Positions 45,437-56,612 of a stretch of 64,000 nt of DNA are shown piece by piece (within the stretch, counting starts at the first letter, position 1; each line of letters starts with the position of its first letter). The stretch comes from Verrucomicrobiales bacterium (GTDB taxonomy: Bacteria; Verrucomicrobiota; Verrucomicrobiia; Limisphaerales; UBA11320): NCBI GenBank assembly GCA_016793885.1, contig JAEUHE010000150.1:1-64000 (forward strand), given 5' to 3'. The position numbers and the translations under genes were made by a program. Below the pieces are notes generated by a model. The model did no database searches and was not told the DNA's origin. It saw nothing but the letters and a program-made list of their open reading frames with translations.

Positions 45437-45614
45437 CGCTCCAGCTGCGCGACACGAGCTGCGCATTTTTTCCTTCGTCGATCGTTCTGATCCAGTTTGC
45501 TGACAGCTTTTTGCCGCCAGTGAGCCCTTGCCCGGACAACCTTCAGGAATGGGTGTCATCGTTCTCTACTGGCTCTCAAGAGTTTCCGATTCAAGCGTTC
45601 GAATCGGGAGCGGG

Positions 45615-45631
45615 CTGGCATGATTTGGGCT
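45615..45631 (+). promoter_or_regulatory. Sigma-54-like promoter before the protease
   Basis: CTGGCATGATTTGGGCT with exact GG-N10-GC spacing and three mismatches to consensus. A start near 45642 gives a 66-base leader. Confidence 0.38.
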
Positions 45632-45707
45632 TCCGGCCCGCATCGAGCTCGTTGGTGGTGCGTAGCGAAATTGAATCGTCTCGCGTGTCACCGGGCTCAC
45701 CGCTGGA

Positions 45708-46580
45708 ATGCCCACTCATCCTAGATCAGTTTTTCAGATCGCCCTGATGCTGGCACTGCTCGTTTACCCCGACGACGCAGGAGCGGAGACCAACCCCAAG
45801 CGAATTTACCAGCGTGTCCTGCCTTCCGTCATGACTCTGGAAGTCGAGAATCAGGTGGATGAGAGGTTTATTGGCAGCGCGGTGATGGCCTTGGCGGACG
45901 ATATAGCCATTACCGCTTGGCATGTCGTTTCCGATGCCCGGGTGGTGTCAGCTTGTTTCGCAGACGGCACCCGTGTACCGGTCGTGGGATACCTCGATCG
46001 CGACTGGCAGCGCGATCTGGTGTTGGTCAAGCTTGCACGCCCGTTGCGCGGACGCCGGGCCACGGTCGATCTGAGCCTGATGCCGGTGGCCAGCCGGGCT
46101 TATGTGATCGGCGCACCGAAAGGGCTGGGATTCAGCATTTCAGACGGCTTGGTCAGCCAGCTCCGCACCGTGGATGGGTTTGCGCAATATCAGGTTTCGT
46201 GCCCCATCTCACCTGGGAACAGCGGCGGGCCGCTGTTAAATGAGCGCGGGCGGGTAGCAGGCATCGTCTCCTGGACCAAATCCGACGCGCAAAATGTTAG
46301 TTTTGTCGTTCCTTGTCTGGAACTTCGTCGGCTCAATCCTCAAGCCGCGGTGGTGACATTGAACGATCCGTCGCAGCGCGCCGCATTACCCACACCCGCA
46401 CGACAACTGCACAGCGACCTCCCTGTGGTGAAGACTTCTAGTGACACCAGAGTCGGGGGTTTTGGTCAGTTTGCAACTTTGATGGAGCGCCTGGTGGGCC
46501 AGCGGATCACTGTTGGGATCAGAACCAACGGCCAGGAAAACACCTTCACGTTCACCGTGCCTCCTGGGTCTTGGCGCTAG
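45708..46580 (+). CDS. Secreted trypsin-like serine protease
   Basis: A 290-residue exported protease of the S1C/DegP-like trypsin fold without a PDZ domain. A signal peptide (VFQIALMLALLVYPDDAGA) is followed by the catalytic triad: His72 in ITAWHVVSDA, Asp103 in QRDLVLVKL and Ser172 in SPGNSGGPLLN. The C-terminal 60 residues are of no known domain. A periplasmic quality-control or signalling role is plausible. Confidence 0.88.
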   Translation: MPTHPRSVFQIALMLALLVYPDDAGAETNPKRIYQRVLPSVMTLEVENQVDERFIGSAVMALADDIAITAWHVVSDARVVSACFADGTRVPVVGYLDRDWQRDLVLVKLARPLRGRRATVDLSLMPVASRAYVIGAPKGLGFSISDGLVSQLRTVDGFAQYQVSCPISPGNSGGPLLNERGRVAGIVSWTKSDAQNVSFVVPCLELRRLNPQAAVVTLNDPSQRAALPTPARQLHSDLPVVKTSSDTRVGGFGQFATLMERLVGQRITVGIRTNGQENTFTFTVPPGSWR

Positions 46581-46819
46581 GCTTCGACCCGCTTCCCCCT
46601 ACCGCGCCTTCCTTTTTCGGTGTCCGTTTTCGTTCCGGTCATCAAAAAACTTGTTCCCGTCGCACCCGCCAATTACTTTCGGCAAGGCAGCCTTAAGTCT
46701 CCAGGTCCAACGCACATTCCCACAAAAACGGCTGCCGGCCACTGTCCTGAGTCACTAGGGTCAACGCCTCCCCTGAGTGGAAGCGCTACTAACGAAGCCA
46801 TTCTAAACGACTTGCCTCT

Positions 46820-49800
46820 ATGAAACGTCCCTCGACAAAGAAATCGTCCGCTGTAGTGCTCTCTCCTGTTCGCGGGGAGACCGAGCTAGATGGCCACGCT
46901 GATCTGTTGTCCCAGCTTCTCTATGCTTTGCGGGCGTACAAGGAGGGCGACTTCTCGGTTCGTCTTCCGTCGGACTGGACCGGGGTTGCGGGGAAGATTG
47001 CGGACGAGTTCAACGACATCATTTCCTTCAACGAACGGTTGACCGTGGACACCGCTCGGGTGAGTCACTCAGTGGGGAAGGAAGGCAAGCTGAAGCAGAG
47101 GTTGACGGTTTCGGGAGCCAGCGGGGACTGGAGCAGAAAAGTCGAGGCGATCAATACGCTGATTGATGATCTGGTGTGGCCAACGACGGAGGTGACCCGC
47201 ACCATCACCGCGGTGGCCAAAGGAGATTTGACCCAACCCATGACACTCGAAGTGGAAGGTCGTCCCCTGGAGGGCGAGTTCCTCCGCAGCGCCAACATCG
47301 TCAACAAAATGATCGAGCAGCTCGGGGTTTTCACCTCGGAAGTAACCCGAGTCGCCCGCGAGGTGGGCACGGAGGGGAAGCTGGGAGGGCAAGCTCAGGT
47401 TAAGGGGGTAAGCGGCGTATGGCGCGATCTCACCGAGAGTGTGAATCAGATGGCGGGTAACCTGACCGCGCAGGTGCGCAACATTTCCGAAGTGACCATC
47501 GCGGTGGCCAACGGGGATCTCTCACGAAAAATCACCGTCGATGTGCGGGGGGAAATCCTGCAGCTCAAGGAAGCCATCAACACCATGGTGGAGCAGCTTC
47601 GTTCGTTTGCCTCGGAGGTCACCCGGGTAGCGCGCGAGGTGGGGACCGAGGGCAAGCTGGGGGGGCAGGCGATCGTGCCCGGAGTGGCGGGCACCTGGAA
47701 GGATCTCACCGATAACGTGAACTCCATGGCCAGCAATCTAACAGCGCAGGTTCGTAACATCGCAGAGGTCACGACGGCCGTGGCGCGGGGCGATCTTTCC
47801 CGGAAGATCACCGTGGATGTGCGGGGGGAGATTCTGGAGCTCAAAGACACGATCAACACCATGGTGGATCAGCTGAACTCGTTTGCTTCCGAGGTCACGC
47901 GGGTGGCCCGTGAAGTCGGCACGGAGGGGAAGCTGGGGGGCCAGGCGGAGGTCCCAGGGGTGGCGGGCACCTGGAAAGATCTGACCGACAACGTGAACTC
48001 CATGGCCAGCAACCTGACGAACCAGGTGCGCAACATTGCCAATGTCGCCACGGCCATTGCCAGCGGCGACCTGTCTCGAAAAATCACGGTCGATGTCCGA
48101 GGTGAGATCCTGCAGCTCAAGGAAACGATCAATACGATGGTCGACCGGCTGAATGCTTTCGCTTCCGAGGTCAGCCGCGTCGCCCGGGAGGTGGGCAGCG
48201 AAGGCAAGTTGGGCGGGCAGGCGGAGGTGCGGGGTGTGGCGGGCACGTGGAAAGATCTGACCGACAACGTAAACTCCATGGCGAATAACCTGACGTCTCA
48301 GGTTAGAAACATCGCGGAAGTCGCCACGGCGATAGCCAACGGCGATCTCTCGCGGAAAATCACCGTGGATGTACGCGGGGAAATCCTCGAGTTGAAGGAC
48401 ACCATCAACACCATGGTGGATCAGCTCAACGGATTCGCCTCGGAGGTCAGCCGGGTGGCGCGGGAGGTGGGCACCGAGGGAAAGCTCGGCGGCCAGGCGG
48501 AGGTGCGAGGTGTCGCGGGCACCTGGAAGGATCTGACCGACAATGTCAATTCGATGGCGAGCAATTTGACGGCGCAGGTCCGAAACATCGCGGAGGTGGC
48601 GACCGCGGTCGCCCGTGGGGATCTCTCGCGAAAGATCACTGTGGATGTGCGCGGAGAAATCCTCGAGCTGAAGGACACCATCAACACCATGGTGGACCAG
48701 CTCAACGGATTCGCCTCGGAAGTCACCCGCGTCGCGCGCGAGGTGGGAACGGAAGGCAAGCTGGGCGGCCAGGCCGAAGCCAAGGGGGTGGCTGGCACGT
48801 GGAAGGATCTGACGGACTCCGTGAACTCGATGGCGAGCAACCTGACGGACCAGGTGCGCAACATTGCGGACGTGGCCACCGCCATCGCCCGGGGGGACTT
48901 GTCGCGCAAAATCACCGTCGATGTGCGCGGTGAGATCCTGCAGCTCAAGGAGACGATCAACACCATGGTGGATCAGCTCAACGGTTTTGCCTCCGAGGTG
49001 ACGCGGGTGGCGCGGGAGGTGGGGACCGAGGGGAAGCTGGGCGGCCAGGCTCAGGTGCCGGGGGTGGCGGGTACCTGGAAAGGGCTGACTGACAGTGTCA
49101 ACTCGATGGCGAGCAACCTGACCAATCAGGTGCGAAATATCGCGGACGTCACGATCGCGGTGGCCAACGGCGATCTGTCTCGAAAGATTACCGTCGACGT
49201 TCGCGGTGAGCTCCTCCAGTTGAAGGAAACCATCAATACCATGGTGGATCAGCTGAACGCCTTCGCTTCGGAAGTCAGCCGGGTGGCGCGGGAAGTCGGG
49301 ACGGAGGGGAAGCTGGGCGGCCAGGCTCAGGTTCCCGGGGTCGCGGGGACGTGGAAGGTGCTTACCGACAATGTGAATTCCATGGCAAGCAATCTGACGA
49401 ATCAGGTGCGAAACATCGCGGATGTCACAATCGCGGTGGCGAATGGGGACCTCTCCCGCAAGATCACCGTGGATGTGCGCGGCGAGATTCTGCAGCTGAA
49501 GGAGACCATCAACACGATGGTGGAACAGCTGCGTTCCTTCGCCTCCGAAGTGACGCGCGTGGCGCGCGAAGTGGGTACTGAGGGCCGGCTGGGGGGACAG
49601 GCAATTGTTCCCGGGGTGGCCGGCACCTGGAAGGACCTTACGGATTCCGTGAACGCGATGGGAACGAACTTGACCGCTCAGGTTCGCAACATCGCCGAGG
49701 TCACCACGGCCGTTGCGCGTGGCGATCTCTCACGCAAGATCACCGTGGACGTGAAGGGTGAGATCCTGGAGCTTAAAAACACCATCAATACGATGGTGGA

Positions 49801-52800
49801 TCAGCTGAACGCCTTCGCCGCCGAGGTCACACGGGTGGCTAGGGAGGTGGGCACCGAAGGGAAGCTCGGCGGCCAGGCTCAGGTTTCCGGCGTCGCAGGG
49901 ACGTGGAAAGACTTGACCGACAATGTGAACGTCATGGCCGCGAACCTGACCAATCAGGTCCGGGGTATCGTGAAGGTTGTGACCGCGGTGGCGGACGGCA
50001 ATCTGAGGCAGAAGCTGACCGTTGAAGCCAAGGGTGAAGTCGCCGCGCTGGCGGAGACCATCAATAACATGACGGACACTCTGGCCACCTTTGCCGAGCA
50101 GGTCACCAACGTGGCTCGCGAGGTCGGGGTGGATGGACGGCTGGGCGGGCAGGCCCATGTTCCGGGCGCCTCTGGAACCTGGCTGGACCTGACAGGCAAT
50201 GTGAACCAACTGGCTGCCAATCTCACCACCCAGGTGCGCGCCATCGCGGAGGTGGCGACCGCGGTCACAGAGGGGGATTTGACGAGGTCCATCACCGTGG
50301 AAGCCCGCGGAGAAGTCGCCGATCTGAAGGACAATATCAACACCATGATCGGCAATCTCCGGGAGACCACCCAACGCAACCAGGAACAAAACTGGCTGAA
50401 AACCAATCTCGCGAAGTTCACGGGCATGCTCCAGGGGCAACGGGATCTCGTGACTGTCGGGCAGATGTTGCTTTCGCAGCTGGCCCCGTTGATCCAGGCC
50501 CAGCATGGGACGATCTATCAGATGGTCACCGGGGAGCTTCAGCCTTATCTCCGGCGCCTCGCCGGTTATGCTGCCGGAGGCGAATCAGGCGAGCCGGACG
50601 TGTTCGCGCTGGGTGAAGGCCTGGTGGGGCAGTGTGCTCTGGAGAAACAGCGGATCCTGCTGGCGAATATCCCGGCGGATTATATCCGGGTGCACTCCAG
50701 CCTGGGGGAAAGCTCTCCTCGCCATCTCATTGTTCTTCCCGTGCTGTTCGAAGGGGAGACCAAGGCCGTCGTGGAGCTTGCCTCCCTTCAACCATTCACC
50801 GACACGCATGTGGCGTTTCTCGAACAGCTCACCCAGAGCATCGGCGTGGTGTTGAACACCATCGAGGCCAATATGCGCACCGAAGGGTTGTTGAAACAGT
50901 CCCAGGAGCTGACCGCCGAACTGCAGACTCGTCAAACGGAACTGCAGAACACGAATCAAGAATTGGGCGAAAAGGCCAGGCAGCTCGCGGAGCAGAATGA
51001 GGAGGTGGAGCGCAAGAACAAGGAAGTCGAACAGGCGCGGCGGGCTTTGGAGGAGAAGGCGGCCGAACTTGCGCTGACCTCCAAGTACAAGTCCGAGTTC
51101 CTGGCCAACATGTCCCATGAGCTGCGGACCCCTCTGAACAGCATTTTGATCCTCGGCCAACAGTTGGCGAACAACACCAATGGAAACCTCACGGAGAAAC
51201 AGGTCGAATGGTCCAAGAATGTCCATTCCGCGGGATCTGAGCTGCTGAATTTGATCAACGACATCCTGGATCTCTCCAAGATTGAATCGGGTACGGTGAC
51301 GGTCGAGGCGGAGGAGACACCCTTCGCCAACCTGCGCGACACGATCGAGCGAAACTTTCGCCATGTGGCGGAGGCCAAGAATGTGCCCTTCCACCTCGAG
51401 TTCGACGAATCGCTGCCCCGCTCGGTCACCACCGATCCAAAACGGCTGCACCAGATTTTGAAGAATCTCCTGTCCAATGCTTTCAAGTTTACGCATCAGG
51501 GGCAGGTGACCATGCTCGTCGCCCCGGCCTCCGGGGGCTGGAGTCTCACCCATCCTGTCCTGAGCCGCTCCTCCGTGGTGCTGTCGTTTGCCGTGCGCGA
51601 CACCGGAATCGGCATCGCTCCGGACAAGCAGAAGCTGGTGTTTGAAGCCTTCCAGCAAGCGGATGCGAGCACGAGCCGGAAGTATGGAGGAACCGGTCTT
51701 GGTTTGGCCATCAGTCGTGAGCTTGCCACCCTGCTGGGTGGCGAGATCCGGCTCGCCAGCACGCTGGGCGAGGGGAGCACGTTTACGCTCTATCTTCCGC
51801 ACAGTTACCTCGGGCCCGTGGCCAGCCGGTTCACACCGGCTCCCGTCTTTCCTGCTCAAACCCCGTTGAGCACGGGACTGCCAGTTTTGCCCAAGATTCG
51901 CGAGGAGGACATTCCGGACGATCGCCATAATCTCCGACCCGGCGATGTCTCGATCCTGATCGTGGAGGATGATCCCCACTATGCGCGTGTGCTGTTGGGG
52001 CTAGCCCGCGATTGTGGATTCAAAGGCGTGGTGGCTCAGCGCGGGGCCTTGGCGTTGACCTTGGCCCGCGAACTTCGTCCCACCGCCATCTCCCTCGACG
52101 TGTTCCTCCCGGACATGCTCGGATGGACGGTGCTGAACAACCTCAAGTTGGACGCTTCGACCCGGCATATTCCGGTACAGATCATCACCTGCGAGGAAGA
52201 GCGGCAGCATGGTCTTTCCCACGGTGCCTTTGCCTATCTGGTGAAACCAACCACGACGGCGAGCATCGAGAGTTCGCTGCTTCGCCTCCGCGAGTTCGCG
52301 GAACCTCACACCAAGCGACTCCTGGTGATCGAAGACGACGCCCTCGAACGCCAATGCATCGTGGAGTTGCTCAGCCATGGAGACATTGAAATCACGGCGG
52401 TGCCTTCCGGTGCCGAGGCGATGAGGGCGCTGTTCGACCGACCCTTCGACTGCGCAGTCTTAGACTTGCGGCTTCCCGACATGACTGGATTTGAGTTGTT
52501 GGAGAAGGTCCAGGCGGAGCCCGCGCTGCGCAACCTCCCCATCATCATCTTCACGGGAAAAGACCTCACTCCCCCTGAGGAGACCCAGTTGCGGCAGATG
52601 GCCAAGACGGTGGTCCTCAAGGATGTTCACTCTCTGGAACGCCTTTTGGACGAGACGTCGTTGTTCCTGCACCGTGTCATTACCGATCTTCCCGAGGATA
52701 AGCAACGGATGCTGGCACGGCTGCACGATTCGAACGAAGCGCTGCGCCATCGGAAGGTCATGATTGTCGATGATGACGCTCGCAACATCTACGCTCTGGC

Positions 52801-53116
52801 GACGGTGCTGGAGGGAGCAGAAATGCAGGTGCTCAGCGCAACCAACGGGCGACAGGCGATCGATACCATCCAGCAAACACCCGACATCGCCGTGGTCTTG
52901 ATGGACATTATGATGCCTGAGATGGACGGCTTTCAGACGATGCGGGAAATTCGGAAGGAGGCTCGTTTTCGGTCGCTGCCCATCCTGGCCCTGACAGCCA
53001 AAGCGATGAAGGGAGATCGTGAGAAGTGCCTGGAGGCCGGCGCTTCTGACTATATCGCCAAGCCCGTAAACACGGACCAGCTCCTCTCGCTCCTCCGCGT
53101 TTGGCTCTTTCGCTAA
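46820..53116 (+). CDS. Giant poly-HAMP hybrid histidine kinase (Nik1-like)
   Basis: A 2098-residue cytoplasmic hybrid kinase. About thirteen HAMP-type units fill residues 44-1190, most as exact 92-residue repeats ([20 protein letters not shown] and so on). A GAF domain (about 1207-1350) is followed by a coiled coil. HisKA carries His1433 in [13 protein letters not shown]. HATPase (about 1530-1650) has [11 protein letters not shown] and [12 protein letters not shown]. Three receivers follow: [10 protein letters not shown]..., [10 protein letters not shown]... and [10 protein letters not shown].... Poly-HAMP layout is that of fungal group III (Nik1/Os-1) osmosensing kinases and their bacterial relatives. 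Without a membrane helix it probably senses osmotic or mechanical state inside the cell. It overlaps the next, convergent kinase gene by four bases. Confidence 0.94.
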   Translation: MKRPSTKKSSAVVLSPVRGETELDGHADLLSQLLYALRAYKEGDFSVRLPSDWTGVAGKIADEFNDIISFNERLTVDTARVSHSVGKEGKLKQRLTVSGASGDWSRKVEAINTLIDDLVWPTTEVTRTITAVAKGDLTQPMTLEVEGRPLEGEFLRSANIVNKMIEQLGVFTSEVTRVAREVGTEGKLGGQAQVKGVSGVWRDLTESVNQMAGNLTAQVRNISEVTIAVANGDLSRKITVDVRGEILQLKEAINTMVEQLRSFASEVTRVAREVGTEGKLGGQAIVPGVAGTWKDLTDNVNSMASNLTAQVRNIAEVTTAVARGDLSRKITVDVRGEILELKDTINTMVDQLNSFASEVTRVAREVGTEGKLGGQAEVPGVAGTWKDLTDNVNSMASNLTNQVRNIANVATAIASGDLSRKITVDVRGEILQLKETINTMVDRLNAFASEVSRVAREVGSEGKLGGQAEVRGVAGTWKDLTDNVNSMANNLTSQVRNIAEVATAIANGDLSRKITVDVRGEILELKDTINTMVDQLNGFASEVSRVAREVGTEGKLGGQAEVRGVAGTWKDLTDNVNSMASNLTAQVRNIAEVATAVARGDLSRKITVDVRGEILELKDTINTMVDQLNGFASEVTRVAREVGTEGKLGGQAEAKGVAGTWKDLTDSVNSMASNLTDQVRNIADVATAIARGDLSRKITVDVRGEILQLKETINTMVDQLNGFASEVTRVAREVGTEGKLGGQAQVPGVAGTWKGLTDSVNSMASNLTNQVRNIADVTIAVANGDLSRKITVDVRGELLQLKETINTMVDQLNAFASEVSRVAREVGTEGKLGGQAQVPGVAGTWKVLTDNVNSMASNLTNQVRNIADVTIAVANGDLSRKITVDVRGEILQLKETINTMVEQLRSFASEVTRVAREVGTEGRLGGQAIVPGVAGTWKDLTDSVNAMGTNLTAQVRNIAEVTTAVARGDLSRKITVDVKGEILELKNTINTMVDQLNAFAAEVTRVAREVGTEGKLGGQAQVSGVAGTWKDLTDNVNVMAANLTNQVRGIVKVVTAVADGNLRQKLTVEAKGEVAALAETINNMTDTLATFAEQVTNVAREVGVDGRLGGQAHVPGASGTWLDLTGNVNQLAANLTTQVRAIAEVATAVTEGDLTRSITVEARGEVADLKDNINTMIGNLRETTQRNQEQNWLKTNLAKFTGMLQGQRDLVTVGQMLLSQLAPLIQAQHGTIYQMVTGELQPYLRRLAGYAAGGESGEPDVFALGEGLVGQCALEKQRILLANIPADYIRVHSSLGESSPRHLIVLPVLFEGETKAVVELASLQPFTDTHVAFLEQLTQSIGVVLNTIEANMRTEGLLKQSQELTAELQTRQTELQNTNQELGEKARQLAEQNEEVERKNKEVEQARRALEEKAAELALTSKYKSEFLANMSHELRTPLNSILILGQQLANNTNGNLTEKQVEWSKNVHSAGSELLNLINDILDLSKIESGTVTVEAEETPFANLRDTIERNFRHVAEAKNVPFHLEFDESLPRSVTTDPKRLHQILKNLLSNAFKFTHQGQVTMLVAPASGGWSLTHPVLSRSSVVLSFAVRDTGIGIAPDKQKLVFEAFQQADASTSRKYGGTGLGLAISRELATLLGGEIRLASTLGEGSTFTLYLPHSYLGPVASRFTPAPVFPAQTPLSTGLPVLPKIREEDIPDDRHNLRPGDVSILIVEDDPHYARVLLGLARDCGFKGVVAQRGALALTLARELRPTAISLDVFLPDMLGWTVLNNLKLDASTRHIPVQIITCEEERQHGLSHGAFAYLVKPTTTASIESSLLRLREFAEPHTKRLLVIEDDALERQCIVELLSHGDIEITAVPSGAEAMRALFDRPFDCAVLDLRLPDMTGFELLEKVQAEPALRNLPIIIFTGKDLTPPEETQLRQMAKTVVLKDVHSLERLLDETSLFLHRVITDLPEDKQRMLARLHDSNEALRHRKVMIVDDDARNIYALATVLEGAEMQVLSATNGRQAIDTIQQTPDIAVVLMDIMMPEMDGFQTMREIRKEARFRSLPILALTAKAMKGDREKCLEAGASDYIAKPVNTDQLLSLLRVWLFR
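47240..50290 (+). repeat. 276-bp tandem repeats encoding HAMP units
   Basis: Eleven head-to-tail coding units start at 47240, 47531, 47807 and so on every 276 bp to 50015; the first spacing is 291 bp. Units 47531 to 49739 are the most alike at DNA level. Such repeats can expand or contract by recombination and can confuse assembly. Confidence 0.88.
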
Positions 53117-55608
53117 GGAGTGTTCGGTTCAGCTCGCCGCGGAGCGGGCGGCATCGATCGGATGACGCTGAGCGTTTGTTCCAGGGCTTGAATATCGATC
53201 GGCTTGGTCAAGTGGGCGTGGAACCCAGCGTCCAAGCTGCGTTGAGCATCACTTTCCATCCCGTAGCCGCTGAGGGCGATGCCCCAGCAGTCTGGTCGCA
53301 GTTGCCGAAGCTCCCCGATAAGGTCGTGGCCGTTGCCATCCGGCAGTCCCAGGTCGGAGAGCAACAGGTCAAAGCTGAAGGATTGCGCTTGTTCCAGGGC
53401 CTCCCGTACGCTCTCCGCCGTGGTGACCGTGTGGCCTCGTTGAGTGAGAAGCCGCGCGAGAGTACGGCGCGTCTGGCCGTGGTCCTCCACCAACAAAATG
53501 CGGAACGAAACCTGCGGTCCCGCGGCTGGACGCATGGCGACCCGGAAGGGGCTGGTGGATTTTTCGTCTCCTCCGTCTGGGCCAACGCTGGACGGCAGTT
53601 CGATGATGAACCGCGCGCCGCGGCCCGGTCCCTCGCTTTCCGCGAAAATGCGTCCGCGGTGAAGCTCCACCAGCCTCCGGCAGATGGCGAGTCCCAGGCC
53701 CAGCCCGCCAAATCGAGGGCCGTGCTCCCCTTGAGTGAAGGGAGAAAAAATCCGTTCCAAGTCTTCGCTGGCGATGCCCACTCCCGTGTCCGCGATCTCC
53801 ACTCTCCAGGCCTCCGGTGCCACCGCATAGGAACGAATCTCTATCCGGCCCCCGGCTGGCGTGAAGCGTAACGCATTCTTCATCAGATTGCTGAACACCT
53901 GCTGCAGGCGCACGGGATCAGCCTTGAGCCAGGGGGTGGCCGTCCCGCAGTCGAAGTGGACCTGGATTTGCTTTTCGTCGGCTTCCGCTCTGAGACGATC
54001 CCAACTCCAGTGGATCAGCGCATGAAGGTCAATGCGACGGGGCTCCAGGTGAAGCTTGCCGCTGGAGATCCGGGTCAGATCCAGCAGATCGTCAATGAGG
54101 CGCGCCTCCAGTTCAATGTCTTGGCGGATGGCGCCAAAATCCTCACGCACCGCCGCCTCCAGCATTGGGTCGCCCTCCCGTTCGCTCGCCAGTAGGAGCG
54201 CTGGATTGAGGGGCGTTCTCAGTTCGTGAGAAAGCGCCGCGAGAAAGTCGTCCTTGGCCTTGGAGGCTGCTTCAGCCTCCTCTTTGGCCTCTCGGAGCGC
54301 GGCTTCCGTTCGTTTGGATTCGGTGACATCCAACACAATGCTCACCGCACCCATCAGCTCTCCTTCCTGGTCCCGCAGGGGATGAGCATCGAAGATCACG
54401 AACCGCTGCGATCCATCCGGCCTTTCGATCACCATTTCCTGACGATGGTGGGTGCATCCGCTTCGGAGGGTCAGTGCCATGGGGCCGGCGTCGGGTGCCA
54501 GGTAGCTCCCGTTCGGAAGATAGGAACGAACGGCACCGCACCACGACTCCTGGCCGATTTCGGGGGCACGTCCCCATAGATCTATGGCAGCCTGATTGTA
54601 CAATGTGATCACTCCATCCGCATCGCAGGTGTAAATGGCGGTGGGGAGAGCGTGAATCAGGTGCCGGTAGCGCGCTTCGCTATGACGCAGGAGGTCCGCC
54701 GCCGCTTTTCGTTCCGTGATATCCAGCGCGGTTCCGACGACGAATCGGCGCCCGTCGCCCAAAACCCCCGGGGAGGAGGCGCTGAACGCCCAAACCCGCT
54801 GCTGGCCGCTCCGGGTGAGGATTTCGAACTCGACCTCGCCCATGCCCGTGTCCCTTTCAAAGAGACTGCGAACGGCGCTGCGGATCTCGTTGGCCCCATA
54901 TCCATAGGCGCGCGTCAACCAGGCATCCATGGTGGGCACCTCCGCCATGGTGTACCCCGTCAACTTCGCCCAAGTTTTGCTGATCTGCAGCACCTGGCCA
55001 TCCTCCGCGTGCATGATCACCGGGATGGGAGCGTCCTCGATCGCTCTCCGAAATTGTTCCTCACTGCGGCTCAACTCTTCCGTTCGCTGCCGCACTCGAA
55101 GTTCCAACTCATCGTTCACCCGAGTCAGGGCCGCTTGCGCCGCCTTGCGCTGTCCGATCTCCTGTTCGAGGGCCAGGTTGGCCTGCTCGAGTGCTCGGGT
55201 GGTCCTAAAGAGTTCAACGAACGCGGCCACCTTGGACCGCAGGATCTGAGGGTTGATCGGCTTGGTCAGGTAGTCCACCGCCCCCACCCCGTAACCTTCC
55301 AGCACATCGGTGTCCTCCAAAAAATGCGCGGTCAGGAAGAGGATGGGGATATACTGGTTGCGTTTGCGCTGCTTGATCAGTCTCGCAAGCTCCAAACCAC
55401 TCATATCGGGCATTTGGATGTCGAGTACGATGGCGGCAAATTCCTCATTCATGAGGGCGAGCAACGCTGCGTTTCCGGAGGGAGCCCGCACCAGACGGTA
55501 ATCGGGCGACTCGAGGATGGCCTCGAGGACCTCCAAATTTCGAACTTGGTCGTCCACCAGGAGGAGGTTGACGCTTGGTCGTCCCGTTAGCTCGGCCGTT
55601 GTGCTCAT
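53113..55608 (-). CDS. REC-PAS-PAS hybrid histidine kinase
   Basis: An 831-residue cytoplasmic kinase with a receiver at each end. REC1 (about 12-130) has Asp63 or near in [13 protein letters not shown] coiled coil leads into PAS1 (about 185-305, [19 protein letters not shown]) and PAS2 (about 310-430, [19 protein letters not shown]). HisKA has [15 protein letters not shown]. HATPase has [19 protein letters not shown] and [17 protein letters not shown]-terminal REC has [13 protein letters not shown]. The N-terminal receiver suggests it is itself controlled by phosphate from another kinase, possibly the convergent poly-HAMP kinase; this is inference. Confidence 0.92.
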   Translation of the reverse strand: MSTTAELTGRPSVNLLLVDDQVRNLEVLEAILESPDYRLVRAPSGNAALLALMNEEFAAIVLDIQMPDMSGLELARLIKQRKRNQYIPILFLTAHFLEDTDVLEGYGVGAVDYLTKPINPQILRSKVAAFVELFRTTRALEQANLALEQEIGQRKAAQAALTRVNDELELRVRQRTEELSRSEEQFRRAIEDAPIPVIMHAEDGQVLQISKTWAKLTGYTMAEVPTMDAWLTRAYGYGANEIRSAVRSLFERDTGMGEVEFEILTRSGQQRVWAFSASSPGVLGDGRRFVVGTALDITERKAAADLLRHSEARYRHLIHALPTAIYTCDADGVITLYNQAAIDLWGRAPEIGQESWCGAVRSYLPNGSYLAPDAGPMALTLRSGCTHHRQEMVIERPDGSQRFVIFDAHPLRDQEGELMGAVSIVLDVTESKRTEAALREAKEEAEAASKAKDDFLAALSHELRTPLNPALLLASEREGDPMLEAAVREDFGAIRQDIELEARLIDDLLDLTRISSGKLHLEPRRIDLHALIHWSWDRLRAEADEKQIQVHFDCGTATPWLKADPVRLQQVFSNLMKNALRFTPAGGRIEIRSYAVAPEAWRVEIADTGVGIASEDLERIFSPFTQGEHGPRFGGLGLGLAICRRLVELHRGRIFAESEGPGRGARFIIELPSSVGPDGGDEKSTSPFRVAMRPAAGPQVSFRILLVEDHGQTRRTLARLLTQRGHTVTTAESVREALEQAQSFSFDLLLSDLGLPDGNGHDLIGELRQLRPDCWGIALSGYGMESDAQRSLDAGFHAHLTKPIDIQALEQTLSVIRSMPPAPRRAEPNTP

Positions 55609-56113
55609 GGGCAGGCCCTCTTCGTTGCATTCGCTCCCAGGGTGTCACTCATGCAAGCGGCGCGTGTGACGCGGCGGGCGCAAGGGTGCCTCGGCAATTC
55701 CGCCCGGCGTCTGGTGAGTCATTCCTAGCACACATGTCTCTTGGGACGATTTGGCTGGAGTGTCGCTGTTGAGTCGTCGAACTAGTAAAAACGCGATGCG
55801 TGTGAATTAGCATGCGCGCCCGGGGTGTGCAAGCGACAAGCTGAAAATGACATCAGGGAATTCGCGTATCCTCCGACAGTCGATGACACTTTAATCCGTA
55901 AGTCACTCGATCATGCAATCTGCAGTTGGGCACCGATATGGCCCTGGGTAATCTGCAATTCGGAAACTTGGCCTCCTGTGATATCCCTTGAAAATTACCC
56001 GCAATGCCACCGAAACCGCCCTCGCAACTGGCGGTACAATCTATGCAGACCAACTGCTGTCACCACTCCACTGGGGGTGGATTGACCCGTAAAATCGACA
56101 ACCACTTAACGCC
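55609..56113. other. Gene-free stretch between the hybrid kinase and csbD
   Basis: No credible gene. It holds an exact TGCA-N3-TGCA motif (55914-55924). A weak GG-N10-GC element (TTGGCTGGAGTGTCGCT, 55751-55767) is far from the csbD start. Confidence 0.5.
55914..55924. promoter_or_regulatory. TGCA-N3-TGCA motif
   Basis: TGCAATCTGCA, 190 bases upstream of the CsbD-type gene. One of nine exact copies in the window, all between genes. Confidence 0.45.
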
Positions 56114-56314
56114 ATGAACACACTGCAACTCAAAGGAAACTGGAATGTCATCAAAGGTAAACTGAAACAACAGTATGCCGACCTGACTGATGACGACCTC
56201 AAGTTTGTGGAAGGAAAAGAGACCGAATTGATTGGCCGTCTCCAGAAGCGAACTGGGAAGACTCGCGAAGAAATCGAACGAGCGATTGATCGGGAATGCG
56301 AGAACTGCCGCTAG
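56114..56314 (+). CDS. CsbD family stress protein
   Basis: A 66-residue CsbD-like protein, nearly full length for the family: LKGNWNVIKGKLKQQYADLT, then DDDLKFVEGKETELIGRLQK and TGKTREEIERAI. It is a small soluble helical protein of the general stress response whose biochemical role is unknown. It sits in a cluster with PRC-barrel/BON and YciE stress genes. Confidence 0.9.
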   Translation: MNTLQLKGNWNVIKGKLKQQYADLTDDDLKFVEGKETELIGRLQKRTGKTREEIERAIDRECENCR

Positions 56315-56371
56315 GCTGCCAGCCTGCGCGCATCATCCTTTCAAATTCCAAACCATAGTGGTTTCTTCAGA

Positions 56372-56419
56372 CGCCCCGCTCCCGCCGGTGCACCTGCACT
56401 CGGAATTCGGAGCGGGGCG
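56372..56419. promoter_or_regulatory. Long two-tier inverted repeat after csbD
   Basis: Outer arms of 11 bp (cgccccgctcc / ggagcggggcg) enclose an inner near-palindrome (ccggtgca / tgcactcgg). There is no T-run after it, so it is a weak terminator candidate at best. It may stabilise the csbD mRNA. Confidence 0.5.
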
Positions 56420-56612
56420 ATTCAAGCATATCCCTATGGGTTTCCACCGCCCCAGCGCCCGAGCGCGGTAGACCTGTATGCTCGCAGCCGTAGTGAGGGG
56501 AGGACGACAGGGTTCGGTCGGGCTCTGTGTTCATCATGCGGTCTCCCCTGCTGAATGCTACGGGTCCGCTGAGAGTAAATCCTGGCCCGAGGGTTAGTTT
56601 ATTCAGAAGTCC

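Larger units (their letters stand above)
45207..45707. other. Gene-free stretch between divergent lipoprotein and protease genes
   Basis: No credible gene. It contains a TGCA-N3-TGCA motif (45426-45436) and a -24/-12-like element (45615-45631) facing the protease. Confidence 0.6.

Noticed and set aside
47240..50290. Regular direct repeats suggesting a CRISPR or satellite array
   Set aside because: The repeats are in one open frame, are 276 bp long and encode HAMP units, so they are coding duplications.
55825..56085. Open frame of 86 codons before csbD
   Set aside because: No ribosome-binding site and no family-like pattern; it covers the TGCA-N3-TGCA regulatory stretch.
56390..56400. TGCACCTGCA as another copy of the TGCA motif
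   Set aside because: The spacer is two bases, not three, and the sequence is part of a larger palindrome; not counted among the nine sites.
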